DNA of 64,000 bases from the NCBI RefSeq assembly GCF_900110835.1, contig NZ_FOJG01000001.1, positions 1,933,022 to 1,997,021 of the forward strand. Reading direction: 5' to 3'. The notes under the pieces were generated by a model. The model ran no database searches. It was given only the letters and a program-made list of their open reading frames with translations, and was not told the DNA's origin. Source of the DNA: Chitinophaga arvensicola. GTDB lineage: Bacteria > Bacteroidota > Bacteroidia > Chitinophagales > Chitinophagaceae. Positions 36,709 through 44,271 of this stretch are shown piece by piece. The position numbers and the translations under genes were made by a program. The number at the start of each line of letters is the position of its first letter. Position 1 is the first letter of the stretch.

Positions 36709-37596
36709 TTAATTCATACTTCCTTTCAAACCGATAGTGGCATGATAGGTATTTTTTAATAATGCGGCAATGGTCATCGGACCTACGCCACCCGGTACCG
36801 GGCTGATATAGCTGCATTTAGGAGCCACTTCATCAAATTTTACATCCCCTTTCAGGCGGAAACCGCTTTTACGGGTAGCATCTTCTACCCGGTTAATACC
36901 TACGTCCACAATCACGGCGCCTTCTTTCACCATATCGGCAGTTACAAAATCAGGCCGGCCGATGGCTGCGATAATAATATCCGCCTGGCGGCAGATCTCT
37001 GCCAGGTTATGTGTATGGGAGTGGGTAAGTGTTACGGTGCAATTGCCGGGATTGGTATTGCGGCTCAGCAGGATGCTCATGGGAGTACCCACAATATGAC
37101 TGCGGCCTATCACTACGGCATGCTTGCCTTTTGTCGGAATATTGTAGTGTTCCAGCAACAGCATAATGCCATAAGGTGTAGCCGGGATGAAGGCAGGCAG
37201 GCCACTCACCATTTTACCAACGTTCATAGGATGGAAGCCATCCACATCTTTGCTTGGATCAATGGTATTGATCACCAGCTCTTCATTAATATGTTTGGGT
37301 AAAGGTAATTGTACCAGGATACCATCTACATCCGGATTCTCATTCAGCAGAATGATCTGATCCAGCAGATGTTTTTCAGAGATCTGCGCATCAAACCGCA
37401 GCAGGGTAGAGTTATAACCGCATTCCGCACATGATTTTACCTTGGATGCGACGTAGGTTTCACTTGCCGGATTATTACCTACCAGGATGGCTGCCAGGTG
37501 AGGAACCTTTTTACCAGCGGCCTTCAATTCAGCCACCTGAGCGGCTAATTGGGCTTTTATAGCCTCAGAAACGAGTTTACCGTCTAAAATTTGCAT
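36709..37596 (-). CDS. folD: Bifunctional methylenetetrahydrofolate dehydrogenase/cyclohydrolase
   Basis: A 295-residue cytoplasmic enzyme interconverting 5,10-methylene-, methenyl- and 10-formyl-tetrahydrofolate for purine and formyl-Met supply. Visible features are the catalytic Lys region ([12 protein letters not shown]), VQLPLPKHI, the [11 protein letters not shown] signature, the Rossmann motif [13 protein letters not shown] and the C-terminal signature ([13 protein letters not shown]). The ATG at 37596 is chosen because the upstream in-frame TTG (37602) lies inside the -7 box. queE starts 43 bp upstream of its end on the same strand order, so folD may be cotranscribed with queE. Confidence 0.97.
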   Translation of the reverse strand: MQILDGKLVSEAIKAQLAAQVAELKAAGKKVPHLAAILVGNNPASETYVASKVKSCAECGYNSTLLRFDAQISEKHLLDQIILLNENPDVDGILVQLPLPKHINEELVINTIDPSKDVDGFHPMNVGKMVSGLPAFIPATPYGIMLLLEHYNIPTKGKHAVVIGRSHIVGTPMSILLSRNTNPGNCTVTLTHSHTHNLAEICRQADIIIAAIGRPDFVTADMVKEGAVIVDVGINRVEDATRKSGFRLKGDVKFDEVAPKCSYISPVPGGVGPMTIAALLKNTYHATIGLKGSMN

Positions 37597-37599
37597 GTG

Positions 37600-37607
37600 C
37601 AAAGGTA
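37600..37607 (-). promoter_or_regulatory. -7 box (TACCTTTG) of folD, 3 nt from the ATG
   Basis: Exact TAnnTTTG on the minus strand ending 3 nt before the start codon; TTA sits 19 nt upstream in place of the -33 TTG. Predicts a transcript with no, or almost no, leader. Confidence 0.5.
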
Positions 37608-37705
37608 AGGAAAACTGGGATTTCCGTAACTAAATAGATAAAGTGAAATGGAAGCAGGGGCCGGTTTGTGGAGTAGCTACAGTTATTTTCATCTTCCGAA
37701 GGTCC

Positions 37706-37756
37706 AGCAAAACAAGCCCCTGTAAAGGAACTTGTTTTGCTCAGGCATTGCGCCTG
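37706..37756. other. Two stem-loops between folD and pckA
   Basis: AGCAAAACAAG (37706-37716) pairs with CTTGTTTTGCT (37731-37741), and CAGGC (37743-37747) with GCCTG (37752-37756). Position 100 nt past the pckA stop suits transcription termination, though no T run follows. Confidence 0.55.
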
Positions 37757-37857
37757 TCAGGATCTTACGAGTGGTTCAGTGGAAATTATAAGGCAAAACT
37801 TAAATATAAATCTTCTTGTTGATATGCAACGGGAAGAATCAGATCACAGTAAGAGTA

Positions 37858-39459
37858 TTAAATTTTAGGCGCTGCAGCCAGTATTTCTGGTGCTGCTGCG
37901 TCGGCATATTTTTCGAAATTACGGATAAACTGTCCTGCCAGGTCTTTTACCTGTGCATCGTACGCTGCTTTATCCGCCCATGTATTCTTCGGATCCAGTA
38001 TCTCGGATGGTACACCGGCGCATTGGTCCGGGATTTCCACACCAAATACCGGGTGTGCACGAAAGGCGGCTTTATCCAGCGAGCCATTCAAGGCTGCGGT
38101 AATCATAGCACGCGTGTAAGACAGTTTGATACGGTTGCCGGTGCCATAGGCGCCGCCTGTCCAACCGGTATTGATCAGCCATACATTTACATCGTAGGTA
38201 CGCATTCTTTCGCCCAGCATCTCCGCATACTGCGCCGGATGCAATGGCAGGAAAGGCGCGCCGAAACATGCACTGAAGGTAGATTTAGGCTCCGTGATGC
38301 CTGCTTCTGTACCCGCTACTTTTGCCGTGTACCCGGAAATAAACTGGTACATTGCCTGACCGGGCGTTAACCGCGACACAGGTGGCAATACACCATATGC
38401 ATCACAGGTGAGGAAAAATATATTCTTTGGAATGCCTCCCACGGAAGGTTCCAGGGCATTGTCGATATAAGGCAGCGGATAAGATACCCGTGTATTTTCC
38501 GTAATGGAACCATCTGCATAATTCACCGTCTGCGTTCCCGGAAAAAAGGTGATATTCTCCAGCAGGGCGCCTTCGCGTACTGCATGAAATATCTGTGGTT
38601 CTTTTTCTTCAGAAAGATCAATGCATTTTGCATAACAACCGCCTTCAAAATTAAAGACGCCGGTGGTGGTCCAGCCATGCTCATCATCGCCGATCAGCTT
38701 ACGGGAAGGATCAGCACTCAGCGTGGTTTTACCGGTACCGCTCAAACCAAAGAATACGGCAGTGTCACCCTCTTCGCCCATGTTGGCGGAGCAGTGCATG
38801 CTCAGTACGTTTTTGTTATGTGGTAATACATAATTCAGAATAGTGAAAATACCTTTCTTGATTTCACCAGTATATGCACTGCCGCCGATGATGATCATCT
38901 TCTTCGTAAAATTCACGACAGAGAAGTTCTCCTGACGGGTACCATCTGCAGCAGGATCTGCCAGGCAGCCGGGGGCCTGGATCACGGTCCATTCCGGATG
39001 CAGGTAATCCAGCTCTTCTTCCGAAGGACGCAGGAACATGTTGTAGGCAAACAGACTAGACCAGGGAAGTTCGGTGATTACTTTGATGTTGACCCGGTAA
39101 TCCTGGTCAGCACAAGCATAGCAGTCACGTACCCACACGTCTTTCCCGCCGAAATAACGGGTAATTTTGCTGTATAGGCGATCAAAATGTTCTTCAGAAA
39201 TAGGGAGGTTGAAGTCGTTCCAGTTAACAGTGTCGGCAGTGATGTTGTCTTTTACAATGAATTTGTCTTTAGGCGAGCGGCCGGTAAATGCACCGGTGTT
39301 CACCGCCAGTGCGCCGCTGTCGGCATATACTCCCTGTTTACGGGCGACCGTCTGCTCCGCCAGTTTTTCGGGTGAAAGTTGGTAATAGACGTTCGTTACG
39401 TTCTCTATGCCAAGTCCCCGTAAGTCAGCAATAGGATTCCTTACGCTACTCATTTGCAT
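37858..39459 (-). CDS. pckA: Phosphoenolpyruvate carboxykinase (ATP)
   Basis: A 533-residue cytoplasmic enzyme converting oxaloacetate and ATP to PEP, CO2 and ADP, the entry step of gluconeogenesis. The P-loop kinase-1a motif GLSGTGKTTLS, the metal motif DDEHGW and the PEPCK-specific stretch IIIGGSAYTGEIKKG are present, as are FTGRSPKDKF and the C-terminal INTGWTGGAYG. The start at 39459 (or the ATG two codons on, 39453) is chosen because the longer frame to 39489 would begin inside the promoter. Divergent from the peptidase gene. The high-quality promoter suggests strong expression. Confidence 0.97.
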   Translation of the reverse strand: MQMSSVRNPIADLRGLGIENVTNVYYQLSPEKLAEQTVARKQGVYADSGALAVNTGAFTGRSPKDKFIVKDNITADTVNWNDFNLPISEEHFDRLYSKITRYFGGKDVWVRDCYACADQDYRVNIKVITELPWSSLFAYNMFLRPSEEELDYLHPEWTVIQAPGCLADPAADGTRQENFSVVNFTKKMIIIGGSAYTGEIKKGIFTILNYVLPHNKNVLSMHCSANMGEEGDTAVFFGLSGTGKTTLSADPSRKLIGDDEHGWTTTGVFNFEGGCYAKCIDLSEEKEPQIFHAVREGALLENITFFPGTQTVNYADGSITENTRVSYPLPYIDNALEPSVGGIPKNIFFLTCDAYGVLPPVSRLTPGQAMYQFISGYTAKVAGTEAGITEPKSTFSACFGAPFLPLHPAQYAEMLGERMRTYDVNVWLINTGWTGGAYGTGNRIKLSYTRAMITAALNGSLDKAAFRAHPVFGVEIPDQCAGVPSEILDPKNTWADKAAYDAQVKDLAGQFIRNFEKYADAAAPEILAAAPKI

Positions 39460-39486
39460 AAAAGCAAGATTGTTTTGGTGTAAAAG

Positions 39487-39516
39487 CAAAGCTAGGGATT
39501 TTTTGATATTATCAAA
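39487..39516 (-). promoter_or_regulatory. Strong promoter of pckA (TTTG-N18-TAGCTTTG)
   Basis: On the minus strand TTTG (39516-39513), an 18-nt spacer, then TAGCTTTG (39494-39487), an exact fit to the Bacteroidota -33/-7 pattern. Transcription would start near 39481, about 22 nt before the ATG at 39459. Confidence 0.75.
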
Positions 39517-39751
39517 TTTTACCGGTGTTGGACCATTGAAATTTAGAAATTAATCACCTGTTTTGGGGTAGTTGTTGCGATATATTCAAAATGTCTACTT
39601 TTCGCTACTAATTTATCTAACTGTTTTCCGGGGAATATAGCATTAAGTAAGCGCAAAGAAATATTAGTACGATTTTGTCATTTAATGTTGCAGATATTGA
39701 CCGATTTGCTAATTCAACGCATTTTCACATTTCTACCTCCCGAATTTTACC

Positions 39752-39759
39752 TACGTTTG
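39752..39759 (+). promoter_or_regulatory. -7 box (TACGTTTG) of the Xaa-Pro peptidase gene
   Basis: Exact TAnnTTTG 25 nt before the ATG at 39785. The 325-bp divergent gap with pckA is AT-rich and shows no other feature I can support. Confidence 0.5.
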
Positions 39760-39784
39760 AAGCCTCATTTGAAATTAAGAAGAT

Positions 39785-41080
39785 ATGAAGAATCTGCCCT
39801 TGGATCCGCAGCTGTTTATAAAGAACCGCCAGCGTTTTGTGGCTAAAATGAAGCCGCAGTCTATCGCTATTATCAACTCCAATGATGAACTGCCCACCAA
39901 TGGTGACGCCTTGTATAAGTTTAAACAGAACTCAGATCTGTATTGGCTCACAGGCATTGATCAGGAAGACACGATGGTGGTATTGTTTCCAGATAACCCG
40001 GATCCGAAATACCGCGAAGTATTAGTATTGGTGCGACCTAACGAGTTAAAAGAAAAGTGGGATGGTCACAGGTTGCGTAAAGATGAAGCATTTGCTGTTT
40101 CCGGTATGTCTACCGTAGTATGGCTGGATAGTCTCGATGCCCTGCTGCAGCAGTGGGTGAACGATGCAGCCAACATCTACCTGAATACCAACGAAAATAA
40201 CCGTAAATCAAACCTGGTTCCCGTAAGAGACTACCGTTATGCACAGGAAATGAAAGAGCGTTACCCGCTCCACCACTACCTGCGCGCTGCTGTACTGTTT
40301 AAGGAACTCCGTGCAGTAAAAACACCGGAAGAAATAAAAGTGATGCAGGAAGCGATGGATATTACCGAAAAAGCTTTCCGCCGTATCCTGAAATTTATAA
40401 AACCTGGTGTATGGGAACACGAAATTCATGCAGAAATCCTGCACGAATTCCTGCGCAACCGTTCTGCCGGTGAAGCATATGGGTCTATCATCGCTTCCGG
40501 CGACCGCGCACGTACGCTCCACTACATTTCCAATAACCAGGAATGTAAAGACGGAGAAGTGATCCTCATGGATTTCGGCGCGGAATACGGTGGATATAAC
40601 GCAGATCTTACCCGCTCCGTTCCGGTAAATGGTAAGTTTTCGCCACGTCAGCGCCAGGTGTATGATGCCTGTCTGCACCTGCATAACTACGCCAAATCTA
40701 TCCTGCGTCCGGGTATAACCATCGCGAAGTATCATGAAATGGTAGGTCTGGAAGCAACTAAAGAATTTATCAAACTGGGATTGATCACTGAAGAACAGGT
40801 GAAAAACCAGGATCCGGAAACACCGGCATACCGCAAATACCTGTACCATGGCATTTCCCATCATCTTGGTGTGGATGTTCATGACCTCGGTCCTTCTTTC
40901 CATCAGCCTATTCCGGTAGGTGCGGTGATGACCATCGAACCAGGTATTTATATTGAAGAAGAACAACTGGGTATCCGCATCGAAAACAATATCTGGCTCA
41001 CTGAGTCCGGTAATGTGGACCTGATGAAGAATATTCCTATCACGGCAGATGAAATCGAAGCCCTGATGGCAGCAAAGTAA
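39785..41080 (+). CDS. M24-family Xaa-Pro aminopeptidase (aminopeptidase P)
   Basis: A 431-residue cytoplasmic metallopeptidase that releases N-terminal residues ahead of proline. It has an N-terminal creatinase-like domain (about 1-150) and a pita-bread catalytic domain. The five dinuclear-metal ligands are recognisable: Asp in LMDFGAEYGG, Asp in NADLTRSV, His in GISHHLGVDVHD, Glu in TIEPGIYIE and Glu in GIRIENNIW. The length and the HHLG-x-DVHD motif match PepP. It is monocistronic, bounded by its own promoter and a long stem-loop. Confidence 0.94.
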   Translation: MKNLPLDPQLFIKNRQRFVAKMKPQSIAIINSNDELPTNGDALYKFKQNSDLYWLTGIDQEDTMVVLFPDNPDPKYREVLVLVRPNELKEKWDGHRLRKDEAFAVSGMSTVVWLDSLDALLQQWVNDAANIYLNTNENNRKSNLVPVRDYRYAQEMKERYPLHHYLRAAVLFKELRAVKTPEEIKVMQEAMDITEKAFRRILKFIKPGVWEHEIHAEILHEFLRNRSAGEAYGSIIASGDRARTLHYISNNQECKDGEVILMDFGAEYGGYNADLTRSVPVNGKFSPRQRQVYDACLHLHNYAKSILRPGITIAKYHEMVGLEATKEFIKLGLITEEQVKNQDPETPAYRKYLYHGISHHLGVDVHDLGPSFHQPIPVGAVMTIEPGIYIEEEQLGIRIENNIWLTESGNVDLMKNIPITADEIEALMAAK

Positions 41081-41085
41081 GCATG

Positions 41086-41182
41086 TTTTTTTAAGATGGT
41101 CCTGGTGAACAAAGATTAAAATATAGATGATATAATATAATTATCAATATTCTATCTTCGCTCATCAGGATCATCTTAAAAA
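41086..41182 (+). other. Long stem-loop after the aminopeptidase gene
   Basis: TTTTTAAGATGGTCCTGGTGAAC on the left (41086-41110) pairs with the segment 41160-41182 over about 22 bp with G-U pairs, and the AT-rich interior can pair further. It is probably a terminator or a processed 3' end; it reaches to 18 nt before the pssA start. Confidence 0.6.
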
Positions 41183-41200
41183 TCATTATAATCGCTGTCA

Positions 41201-41968
41201 ATGAAACAAATACCGAATATTCTTACCCTATGTAACCTCTTTTGCGGGGCATTGGCCATTATCTGCATCCTCCATGCACCTGAATACCGCGCCGAAATTA
41301 ACGGTACCGACTATACGATTATCAGCCCTGAACCGGTATACTGGGCATCCGCACTGGTAGTGATTGCCGGCATTTTCGATTTTTTTGATGGCATGGTAGC
41401 CCGCCTCCTGAAGGTATCCGGCCCTATGGGTAAGGAACTGGATTCACTCGCCGATGTGGTAACTTTTGGTGTAGTACCCGGTATGATGCTCTACCGCCTG
41501 CTTCGCAGCGCTTATTTCCAGCAACCTGATGTATTCGATGTATCTATCATCAACCTGGCTCCGGCCTTACTGGTGCCATGTTTCGCCGCTTACCGCCTTG
41601 CGAAGTTTAATATAGATACCCGTCAGTCGGAAAATTTTATCGGCGTACCTACACCTGCTGTGGCACTGTTGGTGGCTTCTTTCCCGCTTATTCTGCTGTT
41701 CAATCCCTTTAACCTGGCCCATTGGTTCCAGAATATCTGGGTGCTTTATATCACCATTGCATTGCTCTGCTATCTGATGATCGCGGAAATTCCGATGATC
41801 AGCCTGAAGTTCAAAAGTAAGCGCCTGGCCGACAACTGGACCCGCTTCCTACTCATCTTCTTAACCATTGCCAGCATACCTTTCCTGAAGTTTGCCACCG
41901 TTCCTTTTATATTTATTTGTTACGTAATATTATCCATCGCCGTACCACCGAAAATAGAAGCGGTTTAA
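41201..41968 (+). CDS. pssA: CDP-diacylglycerol-serine O-phosphatidyltransferase
   Basis: A 255-residue integral membrane enzyme making phosphatidylserine, the precursor of phosphatidylethanolamine. The CDP-alcohol phosphotransferase motif DG-x2-AR-x8-G-x3-D-x3-D is complete (DGMVAR, then GKELDSLAD). The chain has about seven hydrophobic helices, with the motif at the end of the second. N-terminus MKQIPNILTLCNLFCG is typical of PssA. The 120-bp gap to the peptidase holds a stem-loop, so it likely has its own promoter; purS follows after 46 bp with its own -7 box. Confidence 0.95.
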   Translation: MKQIPNILTLCNLFCGALAIICILHAPEYRAEINGTDYTIISPEPVYWASALVVIAGIFDFFDGMVARLLKVSGPMGKELDSLADVVTFGVVPGMMLYRLLRSAYFQQPDVFDVSIINLAPALLVPCFAAYRLAKFNIDTRQSENFIGVPTPAVALLVASFPLILLFNPFNLAHWFQNIWVLYITIALLCYLMIAEIPMISLKFKSKRLADNWTRFLLIFLTIASIPFLKFATVPFIFICYVILSIAVPPKIEAV

Positions 41969-41987
41969 CATTCTGGATTTTTTGATG

Positions 41988-41995
41988 TAGGTTTG
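41988..41995 (+). promoter_or_regulatory. -7 box (TAGGTTTG) of purS
   Basis: Exact TAnnTTTG 19 nt before the purS ATG; TTT about 21 nt upstream could be a weak -33 element. Confidence 0.5.
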
Positions 41996-42014
41996 CGGCA
42001 AAATTTCTAACACA

Positions 42015-42260
42015 ATGACTTTTACTGCACATATCAATGTGATGCCACTGAAAGAATTATTAGATCCGCAAGGTAAAGCGGTGATGAGTGGTCTCAAAAA
42101 TCTCGGCCTCGGCCAGGTACAGGATGTACGTATTGGTAAACACATTACGCTGCAAATTGAAGCTGCCAGCCAGGAAGAAGCAAGAACGATTGCTGAAAAC
42201 GCTTGCCAGAAACTGTTGGCAAACCAGGTCATGGAATCTTTTGAAGTACAAATACAATAA
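42015..42260 (+). CDS. purS: Phosphoribosylformylglycinamidine synthase subunit PurS
   Basis: An 81-residue protein with the small beta-alpha-beta PurS fold: MPLKELLDPQGKAVMSGLKNLG, then the conserved VQDVRIGKHITLQI, and a C-terminal helix with EEARTIAENACQKLLAN. PurS dimers bridge PurQ and PurL in the three-subunit FGAM synthase of purine synthesis. purQ and purL are not nearby, so this is a stand-alone subunit gene. Its presence implies that the organism uses the small-PurL type, although many Bacteroidota carry the large fused form. Confidence 0.93.
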   Translation: MTFTAHINVMPLKELLDPQGKAVMSGLKNLGLGQVQDVRIGKHITLQIEAASQEEARTIAENACQKLLANQVMESFEVQIQ

Positions 42261-42362
42261 TTAATTGCGAATTACGGATAACGGAGTTGTGGGGAAGATG
42301 ACCAATGAGGTCTCCGGACTGCATCTCCCCACAAATTCGTAGTTCGTAATTCGTAACTAATT
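42261..42362. repeat. 102-bp imperfect palindrome filling the purS-rsmI gap
   Basis: TTGTGGGGAAGATG (42287-42300) pairs with CATCTCCCCACAA (42322-42334), with one bulge. The outer flanks also pair: GCGAATTACGG (42267-42277) with the AATTCGTAGTTCGTAATTCG-like segment (42334-42355). The right arm ends at the rsmI start codon. It may be a terminator, an attenuator or a member of an intergenic repeat family. Confidence 0.7.
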
Positions 42363-43031
42363 ATGAAATTATATCTCGTTCCATCTCCCATCGGCAACCT
42401 GGCCGATATTACCTACCGGGCTGTAAAAGTACTCGAAGAAGCAGACCTGATCCTGGCGGAAGATACCCGCACGTCCAGCGTACTGCTCCGGCATTATCAG
42501 ATCAACAAGCCCGTTACCCCCTACCATCAGCATAATGAGCATAAAATAGTTCAACACCTCCTGCAGCAGCTGCAAGGCGGTAAAACTATGGCCATGCTCA
42601 CCGATGCAGGTACGCCCGGCGTATCGGATCCGGGTTTCCTGCTTGTCAGGGAATGCACCCGCACCGGTGTACCCGTAGAATGCCTCCCTGGCGCCACCGC
42701 TTTTGTACCCGCACTGGTCAACAGCGGCATCCCCATGACTCGCTTCGCCTTTGAAGGATTCTTTCCTCATAAAAAAGGCAGACATACCCTCTTCACCAAA
42801 CTCGCTACCGAAGAACGGACCATCGTTTTTTACGAATCTCCCATGCGCCTGCTCAGAACCCTGACTGATCTTATTCAGTACTTCGGACCAGACCGCCAAT
42901 GCTGCGTAAGCCGCGAACTCACCAAAATGTTTGAAGAAAACAAACGCGGTACCCTCCAGGAAGTACATGACTACTTCGCGGAAAAAGGCGTGAAAGGCGA
43001 GATCGTAGTGGTTGTTCAGGGTGTTGAATAA
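42363..43031 (+). CDS. rsmI: 16S rRNA (cytidine1402-2'-O)-methyltransferase RsmI
   Basis: A 222-residue SAM-dependent tetrapyrrole-methylase-fold enzyme that methylates the 2'-OH of C1402 in the ribosomal decoding centre. Signatures: VPSPIGNLADITYRA at the N-terminus, AEDTRTSSVLLRHY, LTDAGTPGVSDPG and the GAFVPAL-like PGATAFVPALVNSG stretch. ESPMRLLRTL and the C-terminal RELTKMFEE are also seen. Length typical of the Bacteroidota form, without the extra C-terminal domain of the E. coli enzyme. Its start abuts the purS-rsmI palindrome. Confidence 0.96.
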   Translation: MKLYLVPSPIGNLADITYRAVKVLEEADLILAEDTRTSSVLLRHYQINKPVTPYHQHNEHKIVQHLLQQLQGGKTMAMLTDAGTPGVSDPGFLLVRECTRTGVPVECLPGATAFVPALVNSGIPMTRFAFEGFFPHKKGRHTLFTKLATEERTIVFYESPMRLLRTLTDLIQYFGPDRQCCVSRELTKMFEENKRGTLQEVHDYFAEKGVKGEIVVVVQGVE

Positions 43032-43062
43032 TTATTTTATCTTCCGGATCGGGTCCTGACAT

Positions 43063-43081
43063 ACCGTTGTCACACAACGGT
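43063..43081 (+). terminator. Short hairpin after rsmI
   Basis: ACCGTTGT (43063-43070), loop CAC, ACAACGGT (43074-43081), then GGTTATTTTG. Compact and GC-containing; the weak T tract makes it a moderate terminator candidate. Confidence 0.5.
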
Positions 43082-43110
43082 GGTTATTTTGTAGCATAAA
43101 TCATTCAGCC

Positions 43111-44181
43111 ATGACCGTTACCGATATCGCTGCACTCCGGCTTCAGCATCAGCAGTTAATCAAAACTTCCATCAGGAAACCGGAAGACATCGTGTCGTTC
43201 TTCGGCGCCATGCAGGCCCAGGAATACGGCAATAGCAAATGGGGTATCGGTGTACGGCTTCCCGGCAGTAAAGACAGCGACATCGAAAAAGCACTGGCCA
43301 GCAAAGCCATTATCCGTACCACCGCCTTCAGAGGAACACTGCACCTCATCGCAGCCGCCGATGTACGCTGGGTCATCCAGATCATTGCACCCGCCGTAAA
43401 AACCCGTATGGGAAGCCTGCTGCGCAAACTGGAAATGAATGATGCCTTCCTGCAAAACACCAACCAGCTGATCACCAAAGCCCTGGCCGGTGGCAATTAC
43501 CAGACCCGGAAAGACCTCACCACACTGCTGCAGAGCAAAGGCGTCAATACAGACGATCACCGCATGGACCATATCATTTACCACGCAGCTGTAGATGGCC
43601 TCATCTGCAATGGCCCCTGGCAAGGCAAACAACCCACCTTTGCCCTGCTCGATGAATGGCTGCCCGGAAAAGTCGCCTTCACCCGCGACCAGTCGCTCGT
43701 GATCCTGGCCCAACGTTTTTTTATCAGCCACGGCCCCGCCACAGTACCCGACTTTGCCCAATGGGCCGGTATTACCCTCACCGATGCCAAAGCCGGACTG
43801 GAAGGCACAAAAGCCACCCTGAAATCATTGGTGCTCAATGATGTGACTTACTGGATGGGCCCTCAAAAAAAACAGCCCACACCCGATACCGCCTTGCTAC
43901 TCCCTGCATTCGATGAATACTTTATCGGCTACAAGGACCGCAGCACCCTGATCGACATGGCCTTCTCCAAAAAGGTAATTACTCCCAACGGCATTTTCAG
44001 CCCTATTCTTGTGCGCAACGGGCAAGTAATAGGCACCTGGAAACGGACCATTAAAAAGGACAGCGTTACCATTGCCGTGGATCTGTTTAAGCCACTCAAA
44101 AAGGCAGATCTTAAAGCCTTTGAACCGGCCGCATTACAATACGCGGAATTCATGGAACTGAGCTTCAATGGATTCTCCTGA
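43111..44181 (+). CDS. AlkZ-like winged-helix DNA glycosylase (HTH_42 family)
   Basis: A 356-residue protein of the YcaQ/AlkZ winged-helix family. The catalytic-site motif reads Gln35-Ala-Gln37 (FFGAMQAQEYG). This is the Gln-x-Gln form of Streptomyces AlkZ, which unhooks azinomycin interstrand crosslinks, not the Gln-x-Asp form of AlkX/YcaQ. Other family features are RTTAFRGTLHLIAAADV (about 70-88), several winged-helix modules (about 110-250) and PAFDEYFIGYKDRS (about 270-283). Its role is likely excision of bulky alkyl-DNA lesions; specificity is open. No toxin biosynthesis gene is adjacent. It lies 79 bp after rsmI behind a short hairpin. Confidence 0.85.
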   Translation: MTVTDIAALRLQHQQLIKTSIRKPEDIVSFFGAMQAQEYGNSKWGIGVRLPGSKDSDIEKALASKAIIRTTAFRGTLHLIAAADVRWVIQIIAPAVKTRMGSLLRKLEMNDAFLQNTNQLITKALAGGNYQTRKDLTTLLQSKGVNTDDHRMDHIIYHAAVDGLICNGPWQGKQPTFALLDEWLPGKVAFTRDQSLVILAQRFFISHGPATVPDFAQWAGITLTDAKAGLEGTKATLKSLVLNDVTYWMGPQKKQPTPDTALLLPAFDEYFIGYKDRSTLIDMAFSKKVITPNGIFSPILVRNGQVIGTWKRTIKKDSVTIAVDLFKPLKKADLKAFEPAALQYAEFMELSFNGFS

Positions 44182-44271
44182 TTTACGCAAAAACAACTGC
44201 TCACTCATCAATTATCAACAGCAAATCGCCAAATGATCCTTATTTTAGCTGTTTAAACAAAAAGAAACGGA

